Assembly: GCA_018057825.1 (NCBI GenBank)
Contig: JAGPCY010000011.1
Location: 62,001 to 126,000 of the forward strand
Origin: Kofleriaceae bacterium
GTDB taxonomy: Bacteria; Myxococcota_A; Polyangia; Haliangiales; Haliangiaceae
Length of the DNA: 64,000 bases
Direction: 5' to 3'
Positions 55,358-64,000 of the stretch are shown piece by piece (position 1 is the stretch's first letter; each line of letters starts with the position of its first letter). The position numbers were made by a program, and so were the translations under genes. The notes below the pieces were generated by a model, which ran no database searches, was not told the origin of the DNA, and saw nothing but the letters and a program-made list of their open reading frames with translations.

Positions 55358-56019
55358 ATGAGAACCGTTGCGCTCGTCTTGGCGCTGATGACCTCGGGGG
55401 GATGCGCCCTCGCCGCCGCCCGCAGTCCGGACCTCCCGGTCCGGGTCGAACGTGAGCCGTCGTGCAATTCGGGCAAGGGGGCGGTCTTCGCCGACGGCCT
55501 GGGCGGCGGGCTGTTCGGCCTCACCAGCCTGGGCCTCCTGGCGGCCGAGGAGCCGGCCCCGGGCCTGGTGTTCGGCCTGGCGGCGGCGGCCTTCATCGGC
55601 TCGGCGGTGTCGGGTAGCCGGTCGGCCGATCGGTGCCGCGCCGCCCGCGCCGAGTACCAGGCCTTGGTGGTGGCGCGCGACGAGCAGGTCGCGGTCCAGC
55701 GCGCGGTCATCCAGACCGAGCGTCGGCTCCGCGCGGGCGGCGCGGCGCCGGTCACCCCGACGGGCGCCAGCCCGGTCGATCCCTTCCCGGGCGCGCCGGC
55801 GCCGACGGGGACCGGCGCGACGGCGACGACGCCGACGGGGACCGCCCCGCCGGTCAAGCCGCCGGTGGCGGCGGTCAAGCCGGTGGCGCCGGTGGCGCCG
55901 GTCGCGCCGGTCAAGCCGCCGGTGGCGCCGCCGGCTGCCCAGGCTGACGACGACGAGTCGCCCGCCGACGACGGCGCTGGCGGCTCCGACTGGGCCGAGT
56001 TCTGGCGCGAGGTGAAGCC

Positions 56020-56023
<4 letters not shown>
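55358..56023 (+). CDS. Putative envelope lipoprotein with glycine-zipper segment
   Basis: 221 residues from ATG 55358 (GAGGAA upstream). Lipobox TSGGC (Cys16). Residues about 45-80 are a glycine/alanine-rich hydrophobic hairpin (GLGGGLFGLTSLGLLAAEE, GLVFGLAAAAFIGSAVSG) like glycine-zipper outer-membrane lipoproteins, followed by a helix and a long Pro/Ala/Thr/Val linker (VAPVAPVKPP) that could span periplasm or peptidoglycan. The acidic C-terminus ends SDWAEFWREVKP. Its stop overlaps (ATGA) the first barrel gene, so it is the first gene of the five-gene envelope operon. Confidence 0.7.
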
Positions 56024-57639
<1,616 letters not shown>

Positions 57640-57656
57640 CCTCGCTGGAGTTGATC

Positions 57657-58760
57657 ATGACCCTGCGCACCCCCCTCACCGTCCTCGTCGGCCTCGGCCT
57701 CGCCTGTGGCGTCGCCCGCGCCGACGTCTATCACGTGCCACCGGCCGAGGCCCAAGCTGGCGCGCCGCTCGAGCTCGAGGCCCGGATCGCCGACGCCGAG
57801 TCGCGCACCGTGCACCTCTACTACCGGACCGCCGTGACCAGCGCCTGGGCCGAGGTCGCGTTCGCGCGCGCCTCGGGCGAGCGGTGGATCGCGACCATCC
57901 CGGCGGCGGCGATGGTCGTGCCCGGCGTCGAGTACTACCTGGCGTCGGTGCCAGCGGTCGCCGCCGACGCCGCCGGCGCCGCCGTGCCGGTCGACGAGTT
58001 CGCATCGGCGGCCTGGCCCCATCCGGTCGCGGTCCGCACCGGCGCCGCCGACGCGCGGCGCCAGCGCGACCTGGCGCGGGTCGGCGGTCGACGCTCGCGG
58101 GCCCGGGCCGCGTTCGAGTGGATCGACTTCGGTCGTCGCACCAACCAGGCCGACGCCTCGGTGCCCGACAGCTACTACCGCATCGATCTCGACTTCGCGT
58201 ACCGCCTCCTGGCCTACCCCCTCGAGGAGATCCGCATCGGCTACACCCGCCTCGAGGGCGAGGTGCCCAACTCCGATCGCCGGGTGCCCTTCGACTGCAC
58301 GCCGGCCACCGAGACCACGCCGGCCTGTCGGCTGGCCGCCGGCTTCAAGGTCGGCGGCTGGTTCGAGCTCGGGCTCGGCCTGGCCGAGGGCCTGCGCCTC
58401 GACGCCCGCGGCATGTTCACCGCCAACCAGGAGAGCTTCGCCCTCGGCGCGCGGGCCGAGCTGCGCGCCGGCATCGCCGACGGCAACCACCTGGCGGCCG
58501 CGGTCGAGTACATGGCCGACGTCGGCACGATCGGCTCGTTCCGGCTGGGCTGGGCGACGGTGCCCAAGGTGCCGATGGCGATGACTGTCGAGATCACCGA
58601 TCTGCCGTCGAGCGTGCGGGCCACCGGCGTCCGCCTGCTCTACGACGCCTACTACCCCTTGCCGACCGGCCTGCGCCTGGGCGCGCGGCTCGGCTACGCC
58701 GCCCGCGACCAGATCATCGGCGGACCCTCGGCCGGCCTGTCGGCTAGCTACGACTTCTGA
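57657..58760 (+). CDS. Envelope barrel protein, family B copy 1
   Basis: 367 residues from ATG 57657 (TGGAG 8 bases upstream). Signal peptide (1-22), then an Ig-like domain of about 85 residues (YHVPPAEAQAGAPLELEARI, VHLYYRTAVTSAWAEVAF, MVVPGVEYYLASV) followed by a C-terminal barrel of about 230 residues with aromatic-alternating strands (AFEWIDFGRRT, EEIRIGYTRLEGEV, GLSASYDF end). It lacks the N-terminal SH3-like domain and helical hairpin of family A; its Ig-plus-barrel part corresponds to the second half of family A. It is paired with the upstream A copy, 17 bases apart. Confidence 0.72.
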   Translation: MTLRTPLTVLVGLGLACGVARADVYHVPPAEAQAGAPLELEARIADAESRTVHLYYRTAVTSAWAEVAFARASGERWIATIPAAAMVVPGVEYYLASVPAVAADAAGAAVPVDEFASAAWPHPVAVRTGAADARRQRDLARVGGRRSRARAAFEWIDFGRRTNQADASVPDSYYRIDLDFAYRLLAYPLEEIRIGYTRLEGEVPNSDRRVPFDCTPATETTPACRLAAGFKVGGWFELGLGLAEGLRLDARGMFTANQESFALGARAELRAGIADGNHLAAAVEYMADVGTIGSFRLGWATVPKVPMAMTVEITDLPSSVRATGVRLLYDAYYPLPTGLRLGARLGYAARDQIIGGPSAGLSASYDF

Positions 58761-58774
58761 CCCGCGAGGCCCCC

Positions 58775-60514
58775 ATGCGCAGCCTGTCCTTGTTCGTCGT
58801 CCTCAGCCTGGCCCTCGCCGGCACCGCCGCGGCCGAGCCGGTGGTCCTCGCGGTCGAGGGTGACAGCGTCTACCTCGATCTCGGCGCGCGCGATGGCGTC
58901 GGCGCCGGCAGCGAGCTCGAGCTGGTGCGGGTCGTGGTCGCCACCGACCCGGTCAGCAAGCGCACCTTGCGCGACGCCTTCGCGCTCGGCACCTTGACCG
59001 TGACCCGCGCCGGCGAGCACCTGAGCCAGGCCACCCTCGAGCCCGCGCTGCGCGGCCGGGTCGCGGTCGGCGATCAGGTCCGTCCGGTCGACGGGCCGCG
59101 GGTGTTCGCCGATCCGTGGGCCGAGCGCGTGCTGGCGTCGAAGCAAGCGCCGCGCGCGCCGGGGCAGCCGGTCGGTCCGACGGTGGCGAGCGGCGACCCG
59201 CGGGCCTCGGCCGCCGCCGCGGTCGCCGCCGCCGACGCTGCCAGCGCGGCCTGGCGCACCACGCTTGGACAGCCGCCGCGGGTGCGGGCCGAGGCCTGGC
59301 GGGCGTTCCTCACCGCCAACCCGCGCTCGCCCTACGCGGCCGCGATCGAGACCGAGATCGCCAACCTCACCACCCAGGCCGACGCCCTCGACGCCGCGAT
59401 CGCCGCCGCCAACGCCGCTCGCGCCGGTGGACAGCGCCCGGCGATCGCCGACGCGCTGGCCGCCCAGGTCGGTCAGCCCGAGGGCGCGGTCTATGCGGTC
59501 GTCCCCGACCGGGTCGCCCCCGAGCGTCCGATCGGCGTGGTCTTGACCCGGGTCGCGCCGGTGGCCGGCCCGGTCTGGCTCTACGTCCGCACCGCGGGCG
59601 CGCCGGCCTACACCCGGGTGGCGATGGCCGACGACGGCGACGCCTATCTGCGGGCCACGATCCCCGCCGAGCAGGTGCGCGGCCGCGCCGTCGAGTGGTA
59701 CGTCACCGCCGGCGAGCGCGCGCTGGTCGGCGAAGCCGACGCCCCGCGATCGATCGCGGTCGAGCGACCGGTGGTCGAGGCGCCGCCGGCGGCCGGCCGG
59801 ACCCAGGTCCGGACCGCGGTCGACTACGTCGACTTCGACGGTGGCCTCGAGGACGGCTTCGATCAATACGTGCAGTGGGAGGCCGAGGCGGCCTACCGCT
59901 TCCTGGCCAAGGTCCACACCGCCCGCGTCGGCTTCGGGATCATGAGCGGCACCGGCGGCCCCAAGGACGTGATCGATGAGGACCCGGCGCAGCAGTGCCG
60001 CGACGGCAGCGGCGCGTTCCGCTGCCGCGGCGTCACCTTCAGCTACGTCTACACCGAGTTCGAGTTCCGCCCGCGCAAGCACCTGGCGGTGATGCTGCGG
60101 CCCCAGGCCGGGCTCCTCACGACCGACGTCCGCCCCGACGGTGGCCCGCGCCGTTGCGGCGACACCACCGACCTCGACGGCTGCGACTTCGGCAAGGGCT
60201 ACGGCCTGCGCGCTCGCGTCCGCATCGGCGAGGAGCTCGGCACCAACCTCGAGCTGGCGGCCGGCTTCACCTCCGACGTCGGCACGCTGTTCGAGGCGAT
60301 GTACCGCTTCACCCCGACCCCCAAGGTACCGCTCAAGCTCGCGGTCCAGGTCACCGATCTGCCGGTGCCCGAGGACTTCGGCGTCAGGCTCCTGGCCGAC
60401 GTCGGCTGGCGGGGCGTGGCGTGGGTGTATCCCTCGCTGCGCGTCTCGTACCAGGCGCGCGACATCGACCACGTCGGCTTCTCCGGGGGCCTCGGCCTCA
60501 ACTTCGACTGGTGA
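58775..60514 (+). CDS. Envelope barrel protein, family A copy 2
   Basis: 579 residues. Same order as copy 1: signal peptide (1-20), SH3-like domain (VVLAVEGDSVYLDLGARDG, VGDQVRPVDG), linker without the poly-Pro run, helical hairpin (AWRTTLGQPPRVRAEAWRAFL), Ig-like domain (YAVVPDRVAPERPIGVVLT, RGRAVEWYV), barrel ending GLGLNFDW. The barrel carries an insertion with four Cys (QQCRDGSGAFRCRG; RRCGDTTDLDGCD) absent from copy 1, possibly a disulfide-stabilised surface loop. It starts 14 bases after family B copy 1. Function unknown. Confidence 0.72.
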   Translation: MRSLSLFVVLSLALAGTAAAEPVVLAVEGDSVYLDLGARDGVGAGSELELVRVVVATDPVSKRTLRDAFALGTLTVTRAGEHLSQATLEPALRGRVAVGDQVRPVDGPRVFADPWAERVLASKQAPRAPGQPVGPTVASGDPRASAAAAVAAADAASAAWRTTLGQPPRVRAEAWRAFLTANPRSPYAAAIETEIANLTTQADALDAAIAAANAARAGGQRPAIADALAAQVGQPEGAVYAVVPDRVAPERPIGVVLTRVAPVAGPVWLYVRTAGAPAYTRVAMADDGDAYLRATIPAEQVRGRAVEWYVTAGERALVGEADAPRSIAVERPVVEAPPAAGRTQVRTAVDYVDFDGGLEDGFDQYVQWEAEAAYRFLAKVHTARVGFGIMSGTGGPKDVIDEDPAQQCRDGSGAFRCRGVTFSYVYTEFEFRPRKHLAVMLRPQAGLLTTDVRPDGGPRRCGDTTDLDGCDFGKGYGLRARVRIGEELGTNLELAAGFTSDVGTLFEAMYRFTPTPKVPLKLAVQVTDLPVPEDFGVRLLADVGWRGVAWVYPSLRVSYQARDIDHVGFSGGLGLNFDW

Positions 60515-60522
60515 GGATCGCC

Positions 60523-61641
60523 ATGCGTCTTCGACACCACCTCGCCCTCGCGTCCACGCTCGTCCTCGCCGTCCTGCCGATCATCGGCGCACCGGTGGCC
60601 GACGCTCAACCGGCTGCACCGTCGGCTGTCGCGCCGGCGCCGGTCGCCGCGCCCGCGGTCGTGACCCCGCCGCCGGCCCGCGCCACCGTGCTCCACGTCC
60701 CGCGCGCGACCGCGATCGCCGGCGCGCCCCTCGAGCTGGTCGCCGCGGTCGACGCCGCCTGGGCCGAGCCGCTCCTGGTCGCGCGCTACCGCGCGGTCGG
60801 CGCCACCGGCTGGCAAGAGGTCGCGTTCCGCCACTCGTCGACCGGCGGCTGGTTCGCCACCGTGCCGGCCAGCGCGATCAACCCGCCCGGCGCCGAGTAC
60901 TACATCGTCGGGCGCGGCCCGGCCGGCGAGCAGCCCCACTTCGCGTCGGACGCCGCGCCGCACCTGGTGCGGATCGAGCCGACCGAGGACGAGCGTCTGG
61001 CCGACGCCGATCGGGTCCGCAACGAGGGCCGGACCGACACCGTCCGCCTCGACGTCGACGCTCACGACTTCGGCAACCGCTTCGGCAACCAGGACCGCTA
61101 CCTGCGCGGCGAGCTCGAGTGGACCCACCGGTTCTCGCGCCGCCTGTACTCGATCGGGTTCGGCTTCGGCTTCATCCAGGGCCAGACCCCGCGCGAGGAC
61201 CCTGACGACGGCTCGGCCAACCACGCCGCCCGCTACGGCGCCGCCACGGTCCGGCTCCGGCTCCACCCGTCGATCTACACCGACCTCCGCCTGATCTTGG
61301 GCGTGTCTCACGAGGGCTTCATGCGCGGCGGCGCCGGCACGGTCACCTTCGGCAAGCCGTGGCGCTCGAACTTCGCGGTCGGCGCCGAGGTCCTCGACGA
61401 TCTCGGCCCGTCGCTGTCGGTCCGCCTGCAGTGGGACACCGTGCCGAAGATGTTGATGGGCGCCGCGATCGTGCGCACCGAGCTGCCCGGCACGTTGATC
61501 TCGTCGAGCGGCCTGTACCTGAAGTACGACGTGAGCTACCAGCTCGTCGGCGGCCACGCCGTGCGCGCGGCCATGACGTACGGCACGCGCGACGGCGCCG
61601 GCCGGTTCGGCGGTGGCCTGGGGGTCGCGACGTCGTTCTAG
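60523..61641 (+). CDS. Envelope barrel protein, family B copy 2
   Basis: 372 residues from ATG 60523; a GTG 12 bases upstream overlapping the previous stop is an alternative. Signal peptide (1-28), Ala/Pro-rich linker, Ig-like domain closely paralleling family B copy 1 (LHVPRATAIAGAPLELVAAV, GWQEVAFRHSS, NPPGAEYYIVG), and a C-terminal barrel (FGNRFGNQDRYLRGELEWTH, YSIGFGFGFIQG, GGGLGVATSF end). This is the last gene of the A-B-A-B set. All four barrels end in an aromatic residue, as expected of Bam substrates. Confidence 0.72.
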   Translation: MRLRHHLALASTLVLAVLPIIGAPVADAQPAAPSAVAPAPVAAPAVVTPPPARATVLHVPRATAIAGAPLELVAAVDAAWAEPLLVARYRAVGATGWQEVAFRHSSTGGWFATVPASAINPPGAEYYIVGRGPAGEQPHFASDAAPHLVRIEPTEDERLADADRVRNEGRTDTVRLDVDAHDFGNRFGNQDRYLRGELEWTHRFSRRLYSIGFGFGFIQGQTPREDPDDGSANHAARYGAATVRLRLHPSIYTDLRLILGVSHEGFMRGGAGTVTFGKPWRSNFAVGAEVLDDLGPSLSVRLQWDTVPKMLMGAAIVRTELPGTLISSSGLYLKYDVSYQLVGGHAVRAAMTYGTRDGAGRFGGGLGVATSF

Positions 61642-61648
61642 TGGGAGG

Positions 61649-61732
61649 CGAGGACCGAGACCGAGGCCGAGACCGAGGCCGAGACCGAGACCGAGACCGA
61701 GACCGAGTCCGAGTCCGAGGCCGAGACCGAGG
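61649..61732. repeat. Hexanucleotide CCGAGN repeat between convergent genes
   Basis: About 14 tandem 6-base units (mostly CCGAGA, CCGAGG, with two CCGAGT) fill the 94 bases between the stop of the last barrel gene and the stop of the oppositely oriented transporter gene. One strand is purine-rich. No hairpin is formed, so it is not a classical terminator. It could act as a bidirectional transcription or replication roadblock, or simply be a slippage product. Confidence 0.8.
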
Positions 61733-61735
61733 CGC

Positions 61736-62410
61736 TCAGGCCAGGGCGAGTGCGCCCCAGGCCACGCCGATCGCGATCGCGAAGGCGCCCGAGCCGACCC
61801 GGACCCGACGCAGCGTGCGGGCCGACACCGACAGCCGAGACAGCGACATCGCGGCCAGGCCCGACACCGCGGCCATGCCGACCACCGAGCCGAGGCCGAA
61901 GCTGGCGACGTACCCGATCGCGGCCGGCGACGACGCGACCTCGGCCATGGCCAGGGCCGCCAGCGCGCCCGAGCCGGCCAGGCCGTGGATCACGCCGACC
62001 ACCAGGGGCCGGAGCGCCAGCGCCCGCGCGCCGACGTGGATGTGGGCCGGCGGGCCGCCGTGGACGTGGGCCCGGCCGCCGTGGTGGTGGACGTGGGGCG
62101 CGCCGGTCGTGCCGTCGCGCAGGGCGGCGCGGACCGCGCGCACGCCGAGGACGATCAGCATCGCCGCCACCACCAGCTCGAAGCCGCGCTCGACCGCCGG
62201 CGCCAGCTCGGCGCGGGCCAGCACCAAGACCAGGCCAACCGCGATCAGCGCTGCGGTGTGGCCGAGGCCCCACAGCGCGCCCAGGAGCGCGGCCTGGCGC
62301 GGCCGCGGTTGCTCGGCCACCAGGGTCGAGACCGCCGCCAGGTGATCGGGCTCGAACGCGTGGCGCGCGCCGACCGCGAGGCCGAGCCCGGTGGCGATCA
62401 CCAGCTCCAT
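61736..62410 (-). CDS. NicO/UreH-like metal transporter
   Basis: 224 residues with six predicted transmembrane helices. The first helix has H17-x4-D22-H23 (RHAFEPDHLAAVSTL), the metal-binding signature of Ni/Co transporters and UreH-type proteins. A His-rich loop (HVHHHGGRAHVHGG then HIH) at about 108-130 sits between helices three and four, and a second signature is VVGVIHGLAGSGALA. Likely transports or exports Ni, Co or a related cation. Start ATG 62410 overlaps the aminotransferase stop (ATGA), so it is transcribed with that gene. Confidence 0.85.
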   Translation of the reverse strand: MELVIATGLGLAVGARHAFEPDHLAAVSTLVAEQPRPRQAALLGALWGLGHTAALIAVGLVLVLARAELAPAVERGFELVVAAMLIVLGVRAVRAALRDGTTGAPHVHHHGGRAHVHGGPPAHIHVGARALALRPLVVGVIHGLAGSGALAALAMAEVASSPAAIGYVASFGLGSVVGMAAVSGLAAMSLSRLSVSARTLRRVRVGSGAFAIAIGVAWGALALA

Positions 62411-63624
62411 CAGTGCAGCCCCAGGAGCGCCTCGCGCAGGCGCCCGATGCCGGTCTTGATGTTGTCCATCGAGCAAGCGTACGACAACCGGACGTGGCCG
62501 GCGGCGCCGAAACCCGAGCCCGGCACGACCGCGACCCGGGCGTGCTCGACCAGCCAGTCGCACAGCGCGACGTCGTCGGTCACCGGCTTGCCGTCGGGGA
62601 ACTTGGTGCCGATGAACGCGCCGAGATCCGGGAAGGCGTAGAACGCGCCCTTGGGCTCGCGGCAGGCGACGCCGGGGATGGCGCGCAACAGCTCGACCAT
62701 CGCCAGCCGGCGCTCGTCGAAGGCCTTGCGCATGGTCTCGACGCAGTCCTGGGGCCCGGTGATCGCGGCCAGGGTCGCGAGCTGCGCCAGGTGCGTCGGG
62801 TTCGAGGTCGACTGGCCCTGGACCTTGGCCATGGCCTTGATGATCGAGGTCGGCCCGGCGGTGTAGCCGATGCGCCAGCCGGTCATCGCGTAGGTCTTGG
62901 ACACGCCGTCGACGAGGATCGTGCGGGCGGCCAGCTCGGGGCCGAGCGCCGCGATCGACTGGTAGACCGCGTCGCCGTAGCACAGCGACCGGTAGATATC
63001 GTCGGAGATGACCAGCAGGTTCTTCTCGACCACGACCTCGGCCAGGGCCTTGACCTGGGCCGGCGTGTAGACCGCGCCGGTCGGGTTCGACGGGTTGTTG
63101 AGGACGATCGCCCGGGTCCGCGGCGTGATGCGGGCGCGCAACGCGTCGGGCCGGACCGTGAAGTCGTCGTCGGGGCTGGTCGGCAGGATGACCGGCGTGC
63201 CGCCGGCCATCATCACCATGTCGGGGTAGCTGACCCAGTACGGCGCCGGGATGATGACCTCGTCGCCGGGGTCGAGGAGCGCCAGGAACAGGTTGTAGAG
63301 CGAGTGCTTCGCGCCGCACGACACCAGCACCTGATCGGCGGCGATCGAGGTCGCGTGGACCCGCGACAGCTCGGCGGCGATGGCCTCGCGCAGCACCAGC
63401 AGGCCGGCGACGTCGGTGTACTTGGCGACCGCGCCCTTGCCGAGGGCCTCGACCGCCGCGGCCTTGATGTGCGCCGGGGTGTCGAAGTCGGGCTCGCCGG
63501 CGCCGAAGCTGACGACGTCGATGCCCTGGGCCTTGAGGCGGGCCGCCTTGGCGGTGACGGCGAGGGTGATCGACGGCTTGATGGCGTCGAGGCGCGAGGC
63601 GGTCTTGTAGTTGGGGGCGGTCAC
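62410..63624 (-). CDS. Aspartate-type PLP-dependent aminotransferase
   Basis: 404 residues from GTG 63624, which has GGGAG 8 bases upstream; a GTG at 63651 overlapping the coaD stop is the alternative. Fold-type I subgroup I-gamma aminotransferase: GAGEPDFDTP, NNPSNPTGAVY (substrate Asn), SDDIY (PLP Asp-x-x-Tyr) and VSKTYAMTGWRIGY, where the Lys is the Schiff base and the Arg binds the side chain. C-terminal RLSYACS has the alpha-carboxylate Arg. Likely aspartate (or aspartate/prephenate) aminotransferase in amino-acid synthesis. Confidence 0.93.
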   Translation of the reverse strand: MTAPNYKTASRLDAIKPSITLAVTAKAARLKAQGIDVVSFGAGEPDFDTPAHIKAAAVEALGKGAVAKYTDVAGLLVLREAIAAELSRVHATSIAADQVLVSCGAKHSLYNLFLALLDPGDEVIIPAPYWVSYPDMVMMAGGTPVILPTSPDDDFTVRPDALRARITPRTRAIVLNNPSNPTGAVYTPAQVKALAEVVVEKNLLVISDDIYRSLCYGDAVYQSIAALGPELAARTILVDGVSKTYAMTGWRIGYTAGPTSIIKAMAKVQGQSTSNPTHLAQLATLAAITGPQDCVETMRKAFDERRLAMVELLRAIPGVACREPKGAFYAFPDLGAFIGTKFPDGKPVTDDVALCDWLVEHARVAVVPGSGFGAAGHVRLSYACSMDNIKTGIGRLREALLGLH

Positions 63625-63647
63625 GGCGGTTCTCCCGGGGTGGGCGA

Positions 63648-64000
63648 TCACTTCTTGGCGTAGACGGCGGCGAGGGCGGCGGCGACCTGGGGCGGCACCA
63701 GCCCGGTGACGTCGCCGCCGAGGCTGGCGACCTCCTTGACCAACGACGAGCTGACGTAGTGGTTGCGCTCGTCGGTCATGAAGAACACCGAGTCGATGCC
63801 GGGGGCCAGGCGGCGGTTCATGTGCGAGAACTGGAACTCGTACTCGAAGTCGGCCAGCGCCCGCAGGCCGCGGACGATCACGGTCGCGCCCCGGGCCTTG
63901 CAGAAGTCGACCAGGAGCCCGTCGAAGGACGCGAAGTCGAGGCGGGCCGCGTGCTCGGGCAGGGCGGCGCGGATGAACTCGACCCGCTGCTCGACCGAGA
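63648..64000 (-). CDS. coaD: Phosphopantetheine adenylyltransferase, 5' end off window
   Basis: The frame runs from the window edge to TGA at 63648, giving the C-terminal 117 residues of a protein normally about 160 long. Diagnostic CoaD blocks: VIVRGLRALADFEYEFQ, MNRRLAPGIDSVFFM and HYVSSSLVKEVASLGGDV. CoaD adenylates 4'-phosphopantetheine in the penultimate step of CoA synthesis. The N-terminal nucleotide-binding H-x-G-H motif lies outside the window. Its stop overlaps or closely precedes the aminotransferase start. Confidence 0.93.
   Translation of the reverse strand, partial: SVEQRVEFIRAALPEHAARLDFASFDGLLVDFCKARGATVIVRGLRALADFEYEFQFSHMNRRLAPGIDSVFFMTDERNHYVSSSLVKEVASLGGDVTGLVPPQVAAALAAVYAKK

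Overview
The window is very GC-rich, densely packed Gram-negative DNA. It looks like a Myxococcota (delta-proteobacterial) chromosome, close to Polyangia/Haliangiales/Kofleriaceae-type genomes. Reasons: a DUF2381-type periplasmic protein, MopE-like metal-binding repeats, many lipoproteins and outer-membrane beta-barrels, an NtrC-type activator, a Ser/Thr-kinase/histidine-kinase fusion, a DUF1844 protein, a C-A-B ordered b558-type succinate dehydrogenase, and a DUF4157 protein. Lineage is inferred from gene content only. No rRNA, tRNA, CRISPR array or intact insertion sequence was found.

Layout. 1-3985: a truncated lipoprotein gene, then a NAD-synthase-like ligase and an acyl carrier protein divergent from a glutamine-dependent asparagine-synthetase homologue. 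4056-4898: a strongly charge-segregated protein with 23 consecutive GAC codons. 5119-8538: sdhCAB. 8591-10852: a PcrA/UvrD helicase, convergent with an HtrA-like lipoprotein protease and a DUF1844 gene. 12358-20256: a Bat-type aerotolerance-like operon (MoxR, DUF58, a BatD-like protein, two VWA proteins, a TPR protein with a long GQQ repeat) ending in an NtrC-type regulator.

20435-33000 looks like an acquired segment. It holds a less GC-rich M23/MopE lipoprotein, then six genes joined by 4-base start/stop overlaps: hsdM, hsdS, an ImmA/IrrE-type HTH-metallopeptidase, a DUF4411 PIN-like protein, a truncated RhuM-like protein, and an HsdR fused at its C-terminus to an S24 (LexA-like) peptidase domain. 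A frameshifted copy of part of that S24 domain lies about 0.7 kb downstream. This restriction/toxin-antitoxin/peptidase locus is the best candidate for an undescribed system here.

33102-42487 is a secretome-like stretch: DUF2381 protein, small beta-barrel, a large Ig-like lipoprotein broken by a frameshift, small lipoproteins, a DUF4157 putative metallopeptidase/effector with a coupled lipoprotein, gene debris, and a helix-hairpin-helix lipoprotein. 42597-48991 (minus) carries a 1637-residue Ser/Thr-kinase/ATPase/TPR/GAF/histidine-kinase protein and an M20 peptidase. 49204-51392 is a coupled AlbA_2/GHKL and ParA-like pair next to clpS-clpA. A 35-residue membrane protein is coupled to an AlkB-like dioxygenase. 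55358-61641 is a five-gene cell-envelope operon: a lipoprotein followed by two tandem copies of an A-B pair of periplasmic-domain beta-barrel proteins. The right end (minus) holds a NicO/UreH-like transporter, an aspartate-type aminotransferase and the 3' part of coaD.
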